This document shows, in pieces, positions 25,497 through 33,946 of a stretch of DNA of 64,000 bases. The first letter of the stretch is position 1, and each line of letters starts with the position of its first letter. The stretch spans positions 124,001 through 188,000 of the forward strand of contig JABLWZ010000005.1 in NCBI GenBank assembly GCA_013178275.1. The letters run 5' to 3'. The notes below the pieces were generated by a model, which ran no database searches, had not been told where the DNA came from, and saw only the letters and a list, made by a program, of their open reading frames with translations. The DNA comes from Bacillota bacterium (GTDB taxonomy: Bacteria; Bacillota; Ch66; Ch109). The position numbers were made by a program, and so were the translations under genes.

Positions 25497-26630
25497 ATGC
25501 GCGCGTCACAAGTGATCGATTACCTCGAAAAACTGGCCCCGCTTTCCCTGGCCGAGGAATGGGACAACCCCGGCTGGCAGGTGGGCGACCCGGGAGAGGA
25601 GGTCAGGGGCATCATGTTTACCCTGGACCTGACCCCGGCGGTAGTGGAGCGGAGTGTCCAGGCGGGGGCCAATCTCATCATCTCCCACCACCCGCTTTTA
25701 TTCCGGCCCGTCTCCAAGCTCAGGCTGGACCAGTACCCGGGGTCCCTGATACAGCGGTTGATCGAGCACCGTCTGATGCTCTACACCGCCCATACCAATC
25801 TGGACAGCGCCCCCCAGGGGATAAGCCACACCCTGGGGCGGGTCCTGGGCCTGCAGGAGATGGAGGTTCTGGGCGGCAGCCGCCGGCTGGGGATGTTTAA
25901 GCTGGTGGTGTTCGTACCCGAATCGCACCTGGAAGCGGTGCGGGAGGCGATCTGCAAGGCGGGTGCGGGATGGATCGGCCGTTACAGCGACTGCACCTTC
26001 CGGACCCCCGGGACCGGCACCTTCCGTCCCCGGGAAGGAACCAATCCCTTTCTGGGCCGGCTGGGGGTGCTGGAGGAGGCCAGCGAGTACCGGATCGAGA
26101 CGGTGGTCACCGGGGAGAACCGGGAAGCGGTCGTCAAAGCCATGCTTCAGGCTCATCCCTACGAGGAAGCGGCCTACGACCTGTATCCCCTGGCCGAACC
26201 GGTATCGACCAGCGGCCCTGCCCGGATAGGGCGGCTCGACGCCCCGATGAGGCTCAGCCAGATGGTGGAGATGGTCAAGGAGAGGCTTAACGTGAAGCAC
26301 TTGCTGCTGTCCGCCGCCCGGGGGGAGGTCCCGGTTGAGCGGGTGGCGGTCTGCGGAGGAAGCGGGGCTGAGTTTATAAGCGCCGCCGCCCAGCAGGGAG
26401 CGCAGCTGTTGGTGACCGGGGACCTGAAGTATCACGAGGCCCAGGAGGCCAACCGGAGGGGGATAGCGGTCATCGCGGCCGGGCACGCCGCGACCGAACA
26501 GCCAGGGCTGCAGGCAGCGGCCGCATGGCTTGAGAAACAGCTACTTCAGGCGGGTGCCGCAGAGGGTGGGGCTTCGATCCCACGGGTAGAGGTCAATCAG
26601 GTCCTGGAGGATGAGATAGTGATCGGGTAG
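25497..26630 (+). CDS. Nif3-like dinuclear metal-centre protein (YqfO type)
   Basis: 377 residues from ATG 25497 (AAAGGTG before it); GTG 25488 is the alternative. Long Nif3/YqfO form with an inserted P-II-like middle domain. Metal-ligand motifs: LIISHHPLLFRP (His-His), YTAHTNLDSA (His, Asp) and, near the end, AAGHAATEQ (His, Glu). Possibly a GTP cyclohydrolase-like or structural metal protein; biological role is not settled. Coupled with trmK. A strong bidirectional terminator follows. Confidence 0.9.
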   Translation: MRASQVIDYLEKLAPLSLAEEWDNPGWQVGDPGEEVRGIMFTLDLTPAVVERSVQAGANLIISHHPLLFRPVSKLRLDQYPGSLIQRLIEHRLMLYTAHTNLDSAPQGISHTLGRVLGLQEMEVLGGSRRLGMFKLVVFVPESHLEAVREAICKAGAGWIGRYSDCTFRTPGTGTFRPREGTNPFLGRLGVLEEASEYRIETVVTGENREAVVKAMLQAHPYEEAAYDLYPLAEPVSTSGPARIGRLDAPMRLSQMVEMVKERLNVKHLLLSAARGEVPVERVAVCGGSGAEFISAAAQQGAQLLVTGDLKYHEAQEANRRGIAVIAAGHAATEQPGLQAAAAWLEKQLLQAGAAEGGASIPRVEVNQVLEDEIVIG

Positions 26631-26652
26631 TTAAGAAAAAGCGTAAAAAAAG

Positions 26653-26690
26653 AGTCAAGGCCGTAATTGGGTTACGGCCTTGACTTTTTA
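26653..26690. terminator. Bidirectional terminator between nif3 and the acetate transporter
   Basis: Perfect 14-bp stem AGTCAAGGCCGTAA/TTACGGCCTTGACT with a 5-nt loop, T-run on the right and A-run on the left, so it can end both convergent transcripts. Confidence 0.9.
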
Positions 26691-26707
26691 TTTTTAAAGA
26701 AACCCGG

Positions 26708-27355
26708 CTACTTCATCACCGGTCCGCCAACCGGGAGTATAGTACGGCCGTAACGCCCGTTCAGGACGTTGGCGGCGGAGCCGTAGAAGGAGACTATGGA
26801 AATCAGGAGCTCGGCGTAAGCCGCCATATTGTGGCCAAAGTGACCCATTTCTGAAGTCGCGTCTCCTATGGTCGACATGCTGAGCCCGAGGAATAGGATA
26901 TCGATTAAAATAAGGTCGATAAGCAGAACCTTGTTGGTATTGGCGAAACCTACTGTGAGGTAAATAGAAAAGATCAGGTAACCTAAGAAAGCGAAACCAA
27001 GCTGTCTAGTATCACCGGTCGCAAGGGTAGCGCCGAAAACACCAGCCTTGATCATCCAGGACATTGCAACACCGTACCAGAACAGGGCGTATCCGAAGAA
27101 GGTAGTGCCACCGAGCTGATTGAGATGTTTGAAGTCGTAGATGCCTGCCACGAGCTGGGCGGTAGCGCCAAGGAAGATAGCCCAGGGGATAACCATCGCG
27201 GTTGCGTTCATGGTTGCGCCGGCGGCGGCTACACCAGTTATGCCGAGTTTCTGTGAAGAGGCCACCAAGGTCACCAGGGCGAGGCCGAAAAGGCCGAGCG
27301 CGCTGGGATCTGCGACCATGGATTGGACCTTCGTAACATTTCCGTCAGACGACAT
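26708..27355 (-). CDS. Acetate/succinate uptake transporter (GPR1/FUN34/YaaH, SatP family)
   Basis: 215 residues with six hydrophobic segments. The family signature NPxPLGL appears as DPSALGLFGLALVTLVAS at the N-terminus. It carries small carboxylic acids, mainly acetate, across the membrane. ATG start behind GGGAGG. Divergent from the OFA-type transporter, so the two organic-acid transporters share a 500-base upstream region. Confidence 0.92.
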   Translation of the reverse strand: MSSDGNVTKVQSMVADPSALGLFGLALVTLVASSQKLGITGVAAAGATMNATAMVIPWAIFLGATAQLVAGIYDFKHLNQLGGTTFFGYALFWYGVAMSWMIKAGVFGATLATGDTRQLGFAFLGYLIFSIYLTVGFANTNKVLLIDLILIDILFLGLSMSTIGDATSEMGHFGHNMAAYAELLISIVSFYGSAANVLNGRYGRTILPVGGPVMK

Positions 27356-27875
27356 TAAAGAACCTCCCTTTACTCTTCTTTCTCTCTCTTAATAATTAAA
27401 AAAGACATAATACACCATAAAACGACATAGCTTACCCCCTTTAATATCCATTTGTTATCAGAATAACATGGATGGGCAGAGGCGTCAATCGCATAAATAT
27501 CAAGGGATAGAGCGGGTTGCAGCATGTAAAATATATATAAAATATTTATAAAATTCATAAGTAAAAAACAATTTAAAATCGACAAAAAACAACACTGATA
27601 TTAGAAATAAATTACCAAATGTGACTAATATATATTTTTCTGAAGACTGTTCTTTACAGTCCAAAGCTCATCCAGTACAATGGAAAAGTAGTGCATTTTT
27701 TCACTACACTGCCAGCCAAGAGTAGAGACCGTCGAACCAGTTTAAACCATTTATACCATATATTACCGTATTCTATATTTGACCCCTAAAAAAATGGAGA
27801 GGGGTGGTAAGTGAAGGGATTTTTGCTTCTGATTCGGGAGGGATGTTGAATTCTATTACCAAGGAGGAGAAGGGA
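27356..27875. other. AT-rich intergenic region between two divergent organic-acid transporters
   Basis: About 500 bases, much more AT-rich than its flanks. It should hold both promoters but no single strong match stands out. The short minus-strand frame 27370-27585 has no ribosome site and is not counted as a gene. A run of tandem A/T-rich text (27530-27660) could bend DNA. Confidence 0.4.
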
Positions 27876-29084
27876 TTGGCAGAGAAAGAAACGAATCGCT
27901 GGATAATTGTATTAGGGGCATTATTGATTCAGGTTTGTTTAGGAGCGGTCTATATCTGGAGCGTTTTTAAGGCTCCGCTCATAGCGCAGTTTCAATGGGA
28001 TGCGGCATCGGTAAGCTTTACGTTTTCATTGACGATTCTGGTATTCTCTATCACCACCATCTTGGCGGGAAAACTTCAGGACGCCATAGGCCCCCGTTGG
28101 GTAGCGACCGGCGGAGGTATTTTATATGCCCTGGGCCTTATACTGGCAAGTAAGACCACCTCGCTGGGATACCTGTACGCGACCTTCGCGGTGGTTGGCG
28201 GTATCGGTATCGGCGCCGGCTACGTCTGCCCACTGGCCTGCTGCGTAAAGTGGTTCCCGGACAAGAAGGGCCTCATCACCGGCTTGGCGGTGGCCGGGTT
28301 CGGCCTGGGGGGGATGATCTTCACCCCGGTCGCCAACGCCCTGAGAGAGTCTTTCGGTCTGCTGCCGGCGTTCGCTTACTTGGGGATTATTTACGGGGTT
28401 GTTGTTGTCCTCGGCGCCCAGCTGCTGAAAAACCCGCCCGCGGGTTATAAGCCGGCGGGCTGGAATCCCCCGGCCCCGGTAGCCGGCAAGGCCGGTGGAG
28501 CGGACTTTTCCACGGGTGAAATGGTCAAAACCCCTCAGTTTCTTATCATGTGGGTAACCTACCTCGCTGGCGCCGCCGCGGGTCTGATGATTATCGCCAA
28601 CGCTCTGCCCATCGCCACCGCTCAGGGCCTGAGCGCGGGTCTCGCCGCCTCGGCAGTCATGATCGTCTCCCTGTTCAATGCCGCTGGCCGTATCGCGTGG
28701 GGCGTGGTCTCCGACAAGCTGGGCCGCACCAAGACCCTGATGGCCATCTTCCTGATCTGCGGGTTGACCATGCTCGCCCTTAAGATGCTGACCGGCACCA
28801 TGATCCTGATCGGCGTGGCGCTGGTGGGATTCTGTTTCGGCGGCTTCTTGGCCCTGTACCCCTCTTTGACCGCCGACTACTTTGGCACCAAGTCCTACGG
28901 TATGAACTACGGCACGGTGTTTATGGCCTACGGTATCGGCGCTGTTGTCGGCCCGATGCTGTATGACCTGATGAAGAGCCCGGTACCCGGCCAGTTGAGC
29001 GCCGTTCCGCTGATGGTGTCAGGGGTGGCGTGTCTGGTGGGTCTGGGACTGATATTTATCCTCAAGCCACCTTCGAAGGCCTAA
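27876..29084 (+). CDS. OFA-family MFS transporter (oxalate/formate antiporter-like)
   Basis: 402 residues from the TTG at 27876, which follows AAGGAGGAGAAGGGA; the GTG at 27804 would add 24 residues with a weaker site. Twelve-segment MFS protein: RWIIVLGALLIQVCLGAVYI, VFKAPL, GIGAGYVCPLACCVKWFPDK (OFA signature) and the second-half GRIAWGVVSDKLGR. OFA proteins move formate, oxalate, pyruvate or other monocarboxylates. Close to the acetate transporter, which suggests organic-acid exchange. Confidence 0.92.
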   Translation: MAEKETNRWIIVLGALLIQVCLGAVYIWSVFKAPLIAQFQWDAASVSFTFSLTILVFSITTILAGKLQDAIGPRWVATGGGILYALGLILASKTTSLGYLYATFAVVGGIGIGAGYVCPLACCVKWFPDKKGLITGLAVAGFGLGGMIFTPVANALRESFGLLPAFAYLGIIYGVVVVLGAQLLKNPPAGYKPAGWNPPAPVAGKAGGADFSTGEMVKTPQFLIMWVTYLAGAAAGLMIIANALPIATAQGLSAGLAASAVMIVSLFNAAGRIAWGVVSDKLGRTKTLMAIFLICGLTMLALKMLTGTMILIGVALVGFCFGGFLALYPSLTADYFGTKSYGMNYGTVFMAYGIGAVVGPMLYDLMKSPVPGQLSAVPLMVSGVACLVGLGLIFILKPPSKA

Positions 29085-29107
29085 ACAGACTGATCCAATC
29101 GAGAGGC

Positions 29108-29135
29108 AGAAGCCAGGGCACGGGCCCTGGCTTTT
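29108..29135 (+). terminator. Terminator of the OFA transporter gene
   Basis: 9-bp stem AAGCCAGGG/CCCTGGCTT, 6-nt loop, then TTCTTTC. Confidence 0.8.
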
Positions 29136-29143
29136 CTTTCACC

Positions 29144-30103
29144 TTACCACCACAGCAGCCGCCATACCGCCAGGTACAGTGGGTAGGCCGCTGCCAGGAG
29201 CAGCAGCAGCAGCGGCGTGATGCCCAGCGGGCCGCGGGCCCGGTTCTCCAGCGCCAGCAGGAGGAGGGCCGCGATGGTCAGGGCGGCCAGGCCCGGCCAA
29301 TCCAGGGACCAGCCGCTCCAGGTGATGATCAGGGCCGGCAGGATGGTGAACTGAGGGATCAGGCTGCTGACGAGGTAAGCACCGGCCAGGTGATCCTGGC
29401 CGTTTTTCATGTAACGCAGCAGGCTCAGCAGGATGACCAGGAACGCCGGAAGGGGCATCACCAGCAGGGTGTGCCAGGCCCGCGAACTGGCCTCGAACCC
29501 GGGACGTGGCATCAGCTCGACCAATCGGCAGGAACCGTAACCGATCAGGATCAGGGCCAACCAGAGCCCCAACAAGGCGGCGGGCTGATACGACCGGTTA
29601 AGCTGAAGCCCGGTCTGGAAGGGAGGTGTTGATACCTGCTGCCGCCGGAGCAGGAAAAAAAAGACCCAGAACAGGCAGACCGCCCCGAGCCACGGCAGAG
29701 GCTGAAACTGAAACACCGACAGCAGGATTACCAGGGCCAGGGACCCCAAAACCGCCGGCCCCGAGGGCATGAAGCCCTGTCGGGTATCCCATACCGGGGT
29801 CCGGGAAGGCCAGCGGCGGCCGAGGATGAAGTACAGGCCCAGAACCCCGAGCCCCAGGCTGGTCAGGGTGAAGATCCCGCCTGCCACTATACGGGAGCTG
29901 ACTGGTCCGGCCTCGTAATCGGGGAGTATTGCGAGGGCTGCCGCCGGAACCGACAGAACGAGCAGGGTGTTGTAAACCGACCAGCAGAGGGAGTGCCAGG
30001 GGGTTCTGGCGGGGGTGAGCGAAAGCAGCAAGCCCTGGAGGGACCCGGCCAGCAGGAGGAACCCGCATACCAGCAGCAGGGATGAAAGGATCCAGTCGAA
30101 CAT
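29144..30103 (-). CDS. Hypothetical polytopic membrane protein
   Basis: 319 residues from ATG 30103 (GAGGGG ten bases before it; GTG 30112 is an alternative). About nine or ten strongly hydrophobic segments, Leu-rich, with short polar loops. No transporter signature I can name. Ends close to the terminator of the convergent OFA gene. Function unknown. Confidence 0.7.
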   Translation of the reverse strand: MFDWILSSLLLVCGFLLLAGSLQGLLLSLTPARTPWHSLCWSVYNTLLVLSVPAAALAILPDYEAGPVSSRIVAGGIFTLTSLGLGVLGLYFILGRRWPSRTPVWDTRQGFMPSGPAVLGSLALVILLSVFQFQPLPWLGAVCLFWVFFFLLRRQQVSTPPFQTGLQLNRSYQPAALLGLWLALILIGYGSCRLVELMPRPGFEASSRAWHTLLVMPLPAFLVILLSLLRYMKNGQDHLAGAYLVSSLIPQFTILPALIITWSGWSLDWPGLAALTIAALLLLALENRARGPLGITPLLLLLLAAAYPLYLAVWRLLWW

Positions 30104-30284
30104 TCGTCTCACCCCTCTGGATAAACCCTTCTTAACTTTTCTTATGCACAGACGAAAATAAACTTGCCCCCCAACCTACATGCAAATAATTTAAAATCTG
30201 CATATTTATTCAATTCCCTAGAGAAAATAAGTTAGGGGTCAAAATCCCCCAGCAATCAAAAGAACAGGAGGGTCAAAAAAACAA

Positions 30285-31286
30285 ATGGATCGCATGATTC
30301 AACTGCAGAACCAGATTTCCACCCTGCGCCAGAACCTTGACCAGATCTCACAGATGGCGGCTTACATGTCACAGTCTGAGCGCAACAACCAGGTTCAACT
30401 CGAACACCTGGCACAGGCGGAGCGGGCTGCTACCCAACAGCTGCAGCACATCCAGCAGATGTGCAACTCCCTCAGCCAGCAGCTCAGCTCCATCAGCACA
30501 GTAGACCAGTTTGGCACCAACTACTCAACCCAGGCTTTTAATCCTTCTTTCAGCGGCATGGGGACCCAGAGCTATACCCCCAGCTACTTCACCGGGAGCT
30601 CCTTCGCCCCTTCCGCCTCTTTCAGCGGGCTGGGATCAAACCTGGGCGGCATCGGCAGCGGCCTGGGGGTCAGCTCCAGCATCCCCTTCACCGGAATGAC
30701 CGGGACTTCTACTGCTTACAACCCTTCCGGGATTGGGGCGGGGGCTTTCCAGTACCCCCGGTATATTCAGGGGATAGGCGCCGGTGACTGGCAGACCAGT
30801 GGGGTGAATGTATCGGGTCTGGGCGCAGCCGGGCTCGGGACCGCCGGTTTTGGCACCACCGCGGCGACCTCGTTTCCCTCCGCCAATTTCCCGCTGACTT
30901 CCACCGCGGGCCTGGGGACGGCAAACTTTGGTACGACCACAGCGGGTCTGGGGGCGTCAAACTGGGGCGCGACAGCAACCGCTTATAACCCGGCCGGCAT
31001 CGGGGCCAGTACCTACCAGTATCCCAAGGTGATACCGGGAATCGGCACCAACGACTGGGTTACCAGCGGCCAGGGGACCGGCGTGATGGGGACCAGCGGG
31101 GTCGGCGCGTCGACCTATCTCCCCTTCAGCGGTATCGGCGCCAGTGGTTTCGGATCCAGCGGCTCCAATGCCAGCGCGGTCGGCACCGGAATGGGCATGG
31201 GTTCGATGGGGCTGGGCTCGACTGCGGGGTTAGGAAACTTCTCCGCCTTACCGAGTTCCATCTACCAGTCGCCCAACTACCGTTAG
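30285..31286 (+). CDS. Low-complexity Gly/Ser/Thr-rich protein with coiled-coil head, coat-like
   Basis: 333 residues. Residues 1-70 are a Gln-rich coiled coil (IQLQNQISTLRQNLDQISQM). The remaining 260 are Gly/Ser/Thr/Ala with a long internal duplication: AYNPSGIGAGAFQYP and AYNPAGIGASTYQYP each followed by IxGIGxxDWxTSG, and many GLGTA/GFGTT units. No signal peptide or cysteine. The composition recalls spore coat/exosporium structural proteins (inference). AGGAGG precedes the ATG by 13 bases, and a terminator follows. Confidence 0.75.
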   Translation: MDRMIQLQNQISTLRQNLDQISQMAAYMSQSERNNQVQLEHLAQAERAATQQLQHIQQMCNSLSQQLSSISTVDQFGTNYSTQAFNPSFSGMGTQSYTPSYFTGSSFAPSASFSGLGSNLGGIGSGLGVSSSIPFTGMTGTSTAYNPSGIGAGAFQYPRYIQGIGAGDWQTSGVNVSGLGAAGLGTAGFGTTAATSFPSANFPLTSTAGLGTANFGTTTAGLGASNWGATATAYNPAGIGASTYQYPKVIPGIGTNDWVTSGQGTGVMGTSGVGASTYLPFSGIGASGFGSSGSNASAVGTGMGMGSMGLGSTAGLGNFSALPSSIYQSPNYR

Positions 31287-31313
31287 CTAAAGACCAGTTT
31301 TCCCTAATAAATA

Positions 31314-31356
31314 GAAGCCCTGGCCGATGCAAAACGGCCCGGGGCTTCATATTTTT
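31314..31356 (+). terminator. Terminator after the low-complexity gene
   Basis: GAAGCCC...GGGCTTC stem, extended by GGCC/GGCC with a bulge, followed by ATATTTTTATT. Confidence 0.75.
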
Positions 31357-31446
31357 ATTGGCTGGGTAATAATAACTAGATAGAAGGAATTTTGCTGACC
31401 TTTCACGAATTGTTAGTTTATCTTTTTGGAAAAGGGAGGGCTTTCG

Positions 31447-31959
31447 GTGAAGGATTTTTTTGGCAAGGTTACTGGGGCGGTCTCCAAAACGGTCGGTCAG
31501 GTGGTTGAAGGGGCGGAAAACGCGACTGAAACCGCTAAGTTAAAGATGGCAATCAACAAAGCTAAGGGCAGGATGGATGAGAAGAAGACCGAATTGGGCG
31601 GGGTGGTTTACCAGTGCTACAAGGACCAGCAGAGCGATGACGCCAAGATGAACGCCCTGTGCGAGGAGATCAAGGCCATCGAAGCCGAGATAACCCGCCT
31701 GGAAATCGCGGTCAAAGAAGTGGGACACCAGGCGGCGCAGCAGCCGGTACAGCAGCCAGCGGCGGGGGCAGCGGGCATCGTCTGTGTCAACTGCGCCAGC
31801 CCGTTGACCGAGAAGGACGTCTTCTGCGCAAACTGCGGGACCAAACAACCTCCGAAGGCCGAACCGCAGCCGGCCGGGCCGCTTACCTGTCCGAACTGCA
31901 GCAGCGTGGTGACCGAGAAGGACGTTTTCTGCAACAGCTGCGGCAACAAGCTGAAATAG
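31447..31959 (+). CDS. Double zinc-ribbon protein with coiled-coil N-terminus
   Basis: 170 residues from GTG 31447 behind GGGAGGG; the frame start at 31426 is inside that site. N-terminal ~95 residues are helical (MAINKAKGRMDEKKTEL; EEIKAIEAEITRLEIAVKEV). After a Gln/Ala/Pro linker come two zinc ribbons, CVNC...CANCG and CPNC...CNSCG, both carrying TEKDVFC. Probably a cytoplasmic scaffold or regulator; function unknown. Confidence 0.8.
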   Translation: MKDFFGKVTGAVSKTVGQVVEGAENATETAKLKMAINKAKGRMDEKKTELGGVVYQCYKDQQSDDAKMNALCEEIKAIEAEITRLEIAVKEVGHQAAQQPVQQPAAGAAGIVCVNCASPLTEKDVFCANCGTKQPPKAEPQPAGPLTCPNCSSVVTEKDVFCNSCGNKLK

Positions 31960-31983
31960 AATCGTAGTCTGTGAGGCGGCATT

Positions 31984-32244
31984 ATGAAAAAGAACCCACT
32001 GCTTAACCTGGCGGAACGGGCGGGTGACCCGGAGGTCGCTCCCGGCCTCAGGGGGGTAATAGTATCGTTGATAATCTTCAAGGCCATCACCGCCCAGTTA
32101 TTGAAGCAGTACGGAAGCGGCTTCTTCGTGTGGCTGGACCGGGTCGGATGGGTAGGGCTGGGGCTCGGAATCCTGGCTCTTATCTTGCTTTTCATCAACA
32201 AGTACTATATAAACCCACCGCCGAAGAGAACGAAAAAACGATAG
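31984..32244 (+). CDS. Hypothetical membrane protein, 86 aa
   Basis: Starts MKKNPLLNLAERAG. Hydrophobic segment at about residues 58-75 (VGLGLGILALILLFI) and a weaker one around 25-40, then a basic tail PPPKRTKKR. 24 bases downstream of the zinc-ribbon gene and 16 before the queuosine transporter, so likely co-transcribed. No family recognised. Confidence 0.65.
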   Translation: MKKNPLLNLAERAGDPEVAPGLRGVIVSLIIFKAITAQLLKQYGSGFFVWLDRVGWVGLGLGILALILLFINKYYINPPPKRTKKR

Positions 32245-32260
32245 GAACGGGTGGAACGGT

Positions 32261-32920
32261 TTGCGTAATTATCTGGCCATCATAACCGGCCTGTTTGTAG
32301 CGGTACTGTGCATCAGCAACGTGGCCTCGACCAAGATTGTTCAGCTGGGCCCCTTGGCCTTTGACGGGGGGACCCTGCTTTTTCCCCTGTCTTATATCTT
32401 TGGGGACATCCTTACCGAGGTCTATGGGTATCAGCAGAGCCGGCGGGTGATCTGGACCGGGTTCGTGTCCCTGGCCCTGATGGCGGGCGTGTTCATCATC
32501 GTGGGCAAGCTTCCCCCGGCCTCCGGGTGGGAACTCCAGTCTTCATACGAGTCCATCCTGCTTACGACCCCCCGGATAGTAGCCGCTTCCCTGATCGCCT
32601 ACTTCGCGGGTGAGTTTGCCAACAGCGCGATCCTGTCCCGCATGAAGGTTTGGACCCAGGGACGGTGGCTCTGGACCCGCACCATCGGGTCGACTCTGGT
32701 GGGAGAGATGGTGGATACGCTTATCTTCGTCACCATCGCCTTCTATGGGACGCTGCCGGGTGAACTGCTGGTGGTGGTGCTGTTCAGCAACTACGCATTC
32801 AAGGTTGGGGTAGAGGTGGTGGCGACCCCGCTGACTTACTACCTGACGGGGATGCTGAAGCGAGCGGAGGGCATCGACACCTACGACTGGCAGGTGAACT
32901 ACAACCCGTTTTCGTTTTAA
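32261..32920 (+). CDS. Queuosine precursor transporter (YhhQ/VUT family)
   Basis: 219 residues; about six membrane segments. Family strings: LCISNVASTKIVQLG, FPLSYIFGDILTEVYGY, GSTLVGEMVDTLIFV. Imports 7-deazapurine precursors for tRNA queuosine. TTG start. Last gene of the short run starting with the zinc-ribbon gene. Confidence 0.92.
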   Translation: MRNYLAIITGLFVAVLCISNVASTKIVQLGPLAFDGGTLLFPLSYIFGDILTEVYGYQQSRRVIWTGFVSLALMAGVFIIVGKLPPASGWELQSSYESILLTTPRIVAASLIAYFAGEFANSAILSRMKVWTQGRWLWTRTIGSTLVGEMVDTLIFVTIAFYGTLPGELLVVVLFSNYAFKVGVEVVATPLTYYLTGMLKRAEGIDTYDWQVNYNPFSF

Positions 32921-32942
32921 TAGCATCTATATGCAATAACTG

Positions 32943-32966
32943 GACCGGCATCTTTCGATGCCGGTC
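32943..32966. terminator. Terminator-like hairpin between convergent genes
   Basis: Perfect 10-bp stem GACCGGCATC/GATGCCGGTC, loop TTTC. It lies between the convergent stops at 32920 and 32974, and T-richness on the right is weak. Confidence 0.65.
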
Positions 32967-32973
32967 TCTGCCT

Positions 32974-33858
32974 TTATTCTTCAGGCTCGGTGCCGATGCA
33001 GACCAGATGGCCGACGTACAGCTTCTTGTCCGGCCCGTACCAGTAAAGGGCGTCGACCTCGGGGGGCAGCGGTTTTTCACATCGGCTGCAGACCAGTCCT
33101 TCCTTGCGGGTGGCCTTGATGACCGCCTCGACCTCTTCTCCCTGGAAGGTAATCTTCTGCAGCTTCAGCTTGTTCTTGCCGGGAGCGACCGGAGTGCATT
33201 CGGGATGGAAAAAGCTTCGGCGCCGGCTGCCGTTATTCTTGTACTGGTACTCCACCATGGGGGTATAGGGATCGATGTTCTGCCGGCACTTCTGGCAGAA
33301 TTGGCGCCGGTGGCCGTTGCTCCGCAGCAGGTAGTGCAGCTCCAGGGGCTTGGCGCGGCAGACGCGGTCTTTCAGGTACCTCTGCCGCTCCGGCTGCTGC
33401 GCTATCCAGTGCTCGACGAAGGAATAGAAGAGCCGGTAGTTGTGGTCCGAGGGACGGACAAACGCGGGGAAGCCGGCCTCCAACATTTGCTGGTAAAAGG
33501 TCTCCTCGGCTATCTCGTGCGCCAGTCCATCCATCTTATGATAGTCCCAGCGGTAGTTTTCCTCGGTCAGGGTCCGGTGCAGCTCGTGGAAGATGTTGCC
33601 GGAGCATACCAGGAGGTAGTCTTCCCTGGTAACCCCCGCTTTTCGCATCATCTCCTTGACCAACTGACAGGCCAGCTGCTCTATGGTAGTGCCGTCATCC
33701 CAGGTGAGCGGCACCTGGGATGAATAAACAAGCTGCGGTTCTTCGCAGACTAAAACCAGCACCTCGGAAAAGGCCCGGCACCCTCCGCCGGCGTCCTCTA
33801 TATACCAGGTTTTCAAGGGATAAACAACGCCCCCTTTCAATCTTATTTGCTTCGGCAT
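32974..33858 (-). CDS. Hypothetical protein with two zinc-binding CxxC pairs
   Basis: 294 residues. N-terminal half mixed alpha/beta, with YLLVCSGNIFHELHRTL. C-terminal half has CQKC...HPEC and CSRC...HLVC, likely two zinc-binding sites, and a basic run (RSNGHRRQFC, GSRRRSFFH). Soluble. It may be nucleic-acid binding by its zinc/basic character, but I do not recognise the family. Convergent with the queuosine transporter. Confidence 0.7.
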   Translation of the reverse strand: MPKQIRLKGGVVYPLKTWYIEDAGGGCRAFSEVLVLVCEEPQLVYSSQVPLTWDDGTTIEQLACQLVKEMMRKAGVTREDYLLVCSGNIFHELHRTLTEENYRWDYHKMDGLAHEIAEETFYQQMLEAGFPAFVRPSDHNYRLFYSFVEHWIAQQPERQRYLKDRVCRAKPLELHYLLRSNGHRRQFCQKCRQNIDPYTPMVEYQYKNNGSRRRSFFHPECTPVAPGKNKLKLQKITFQGEEVEAVIKATRKEGLVCSRCEKPLPPEVDALYWYGPDKKLYVGHLVCIGTEPEE

Positions 33859-33946
33859 CAGCAGGCGTTTTTCCTGCCGGGTGGTGCTGGCAAAACTGTG
33901 CCGGTTGAGTTATCATGGAAAAGTGAATTATTTAGGGGGTGGAGGC

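Noticed and set aside
27370-27585. 71-codon minus-strand frame between the acetate and OFA transporters
   Set aside because: AT-rich, no start context, unrelated to any family; treated as regulatory region.
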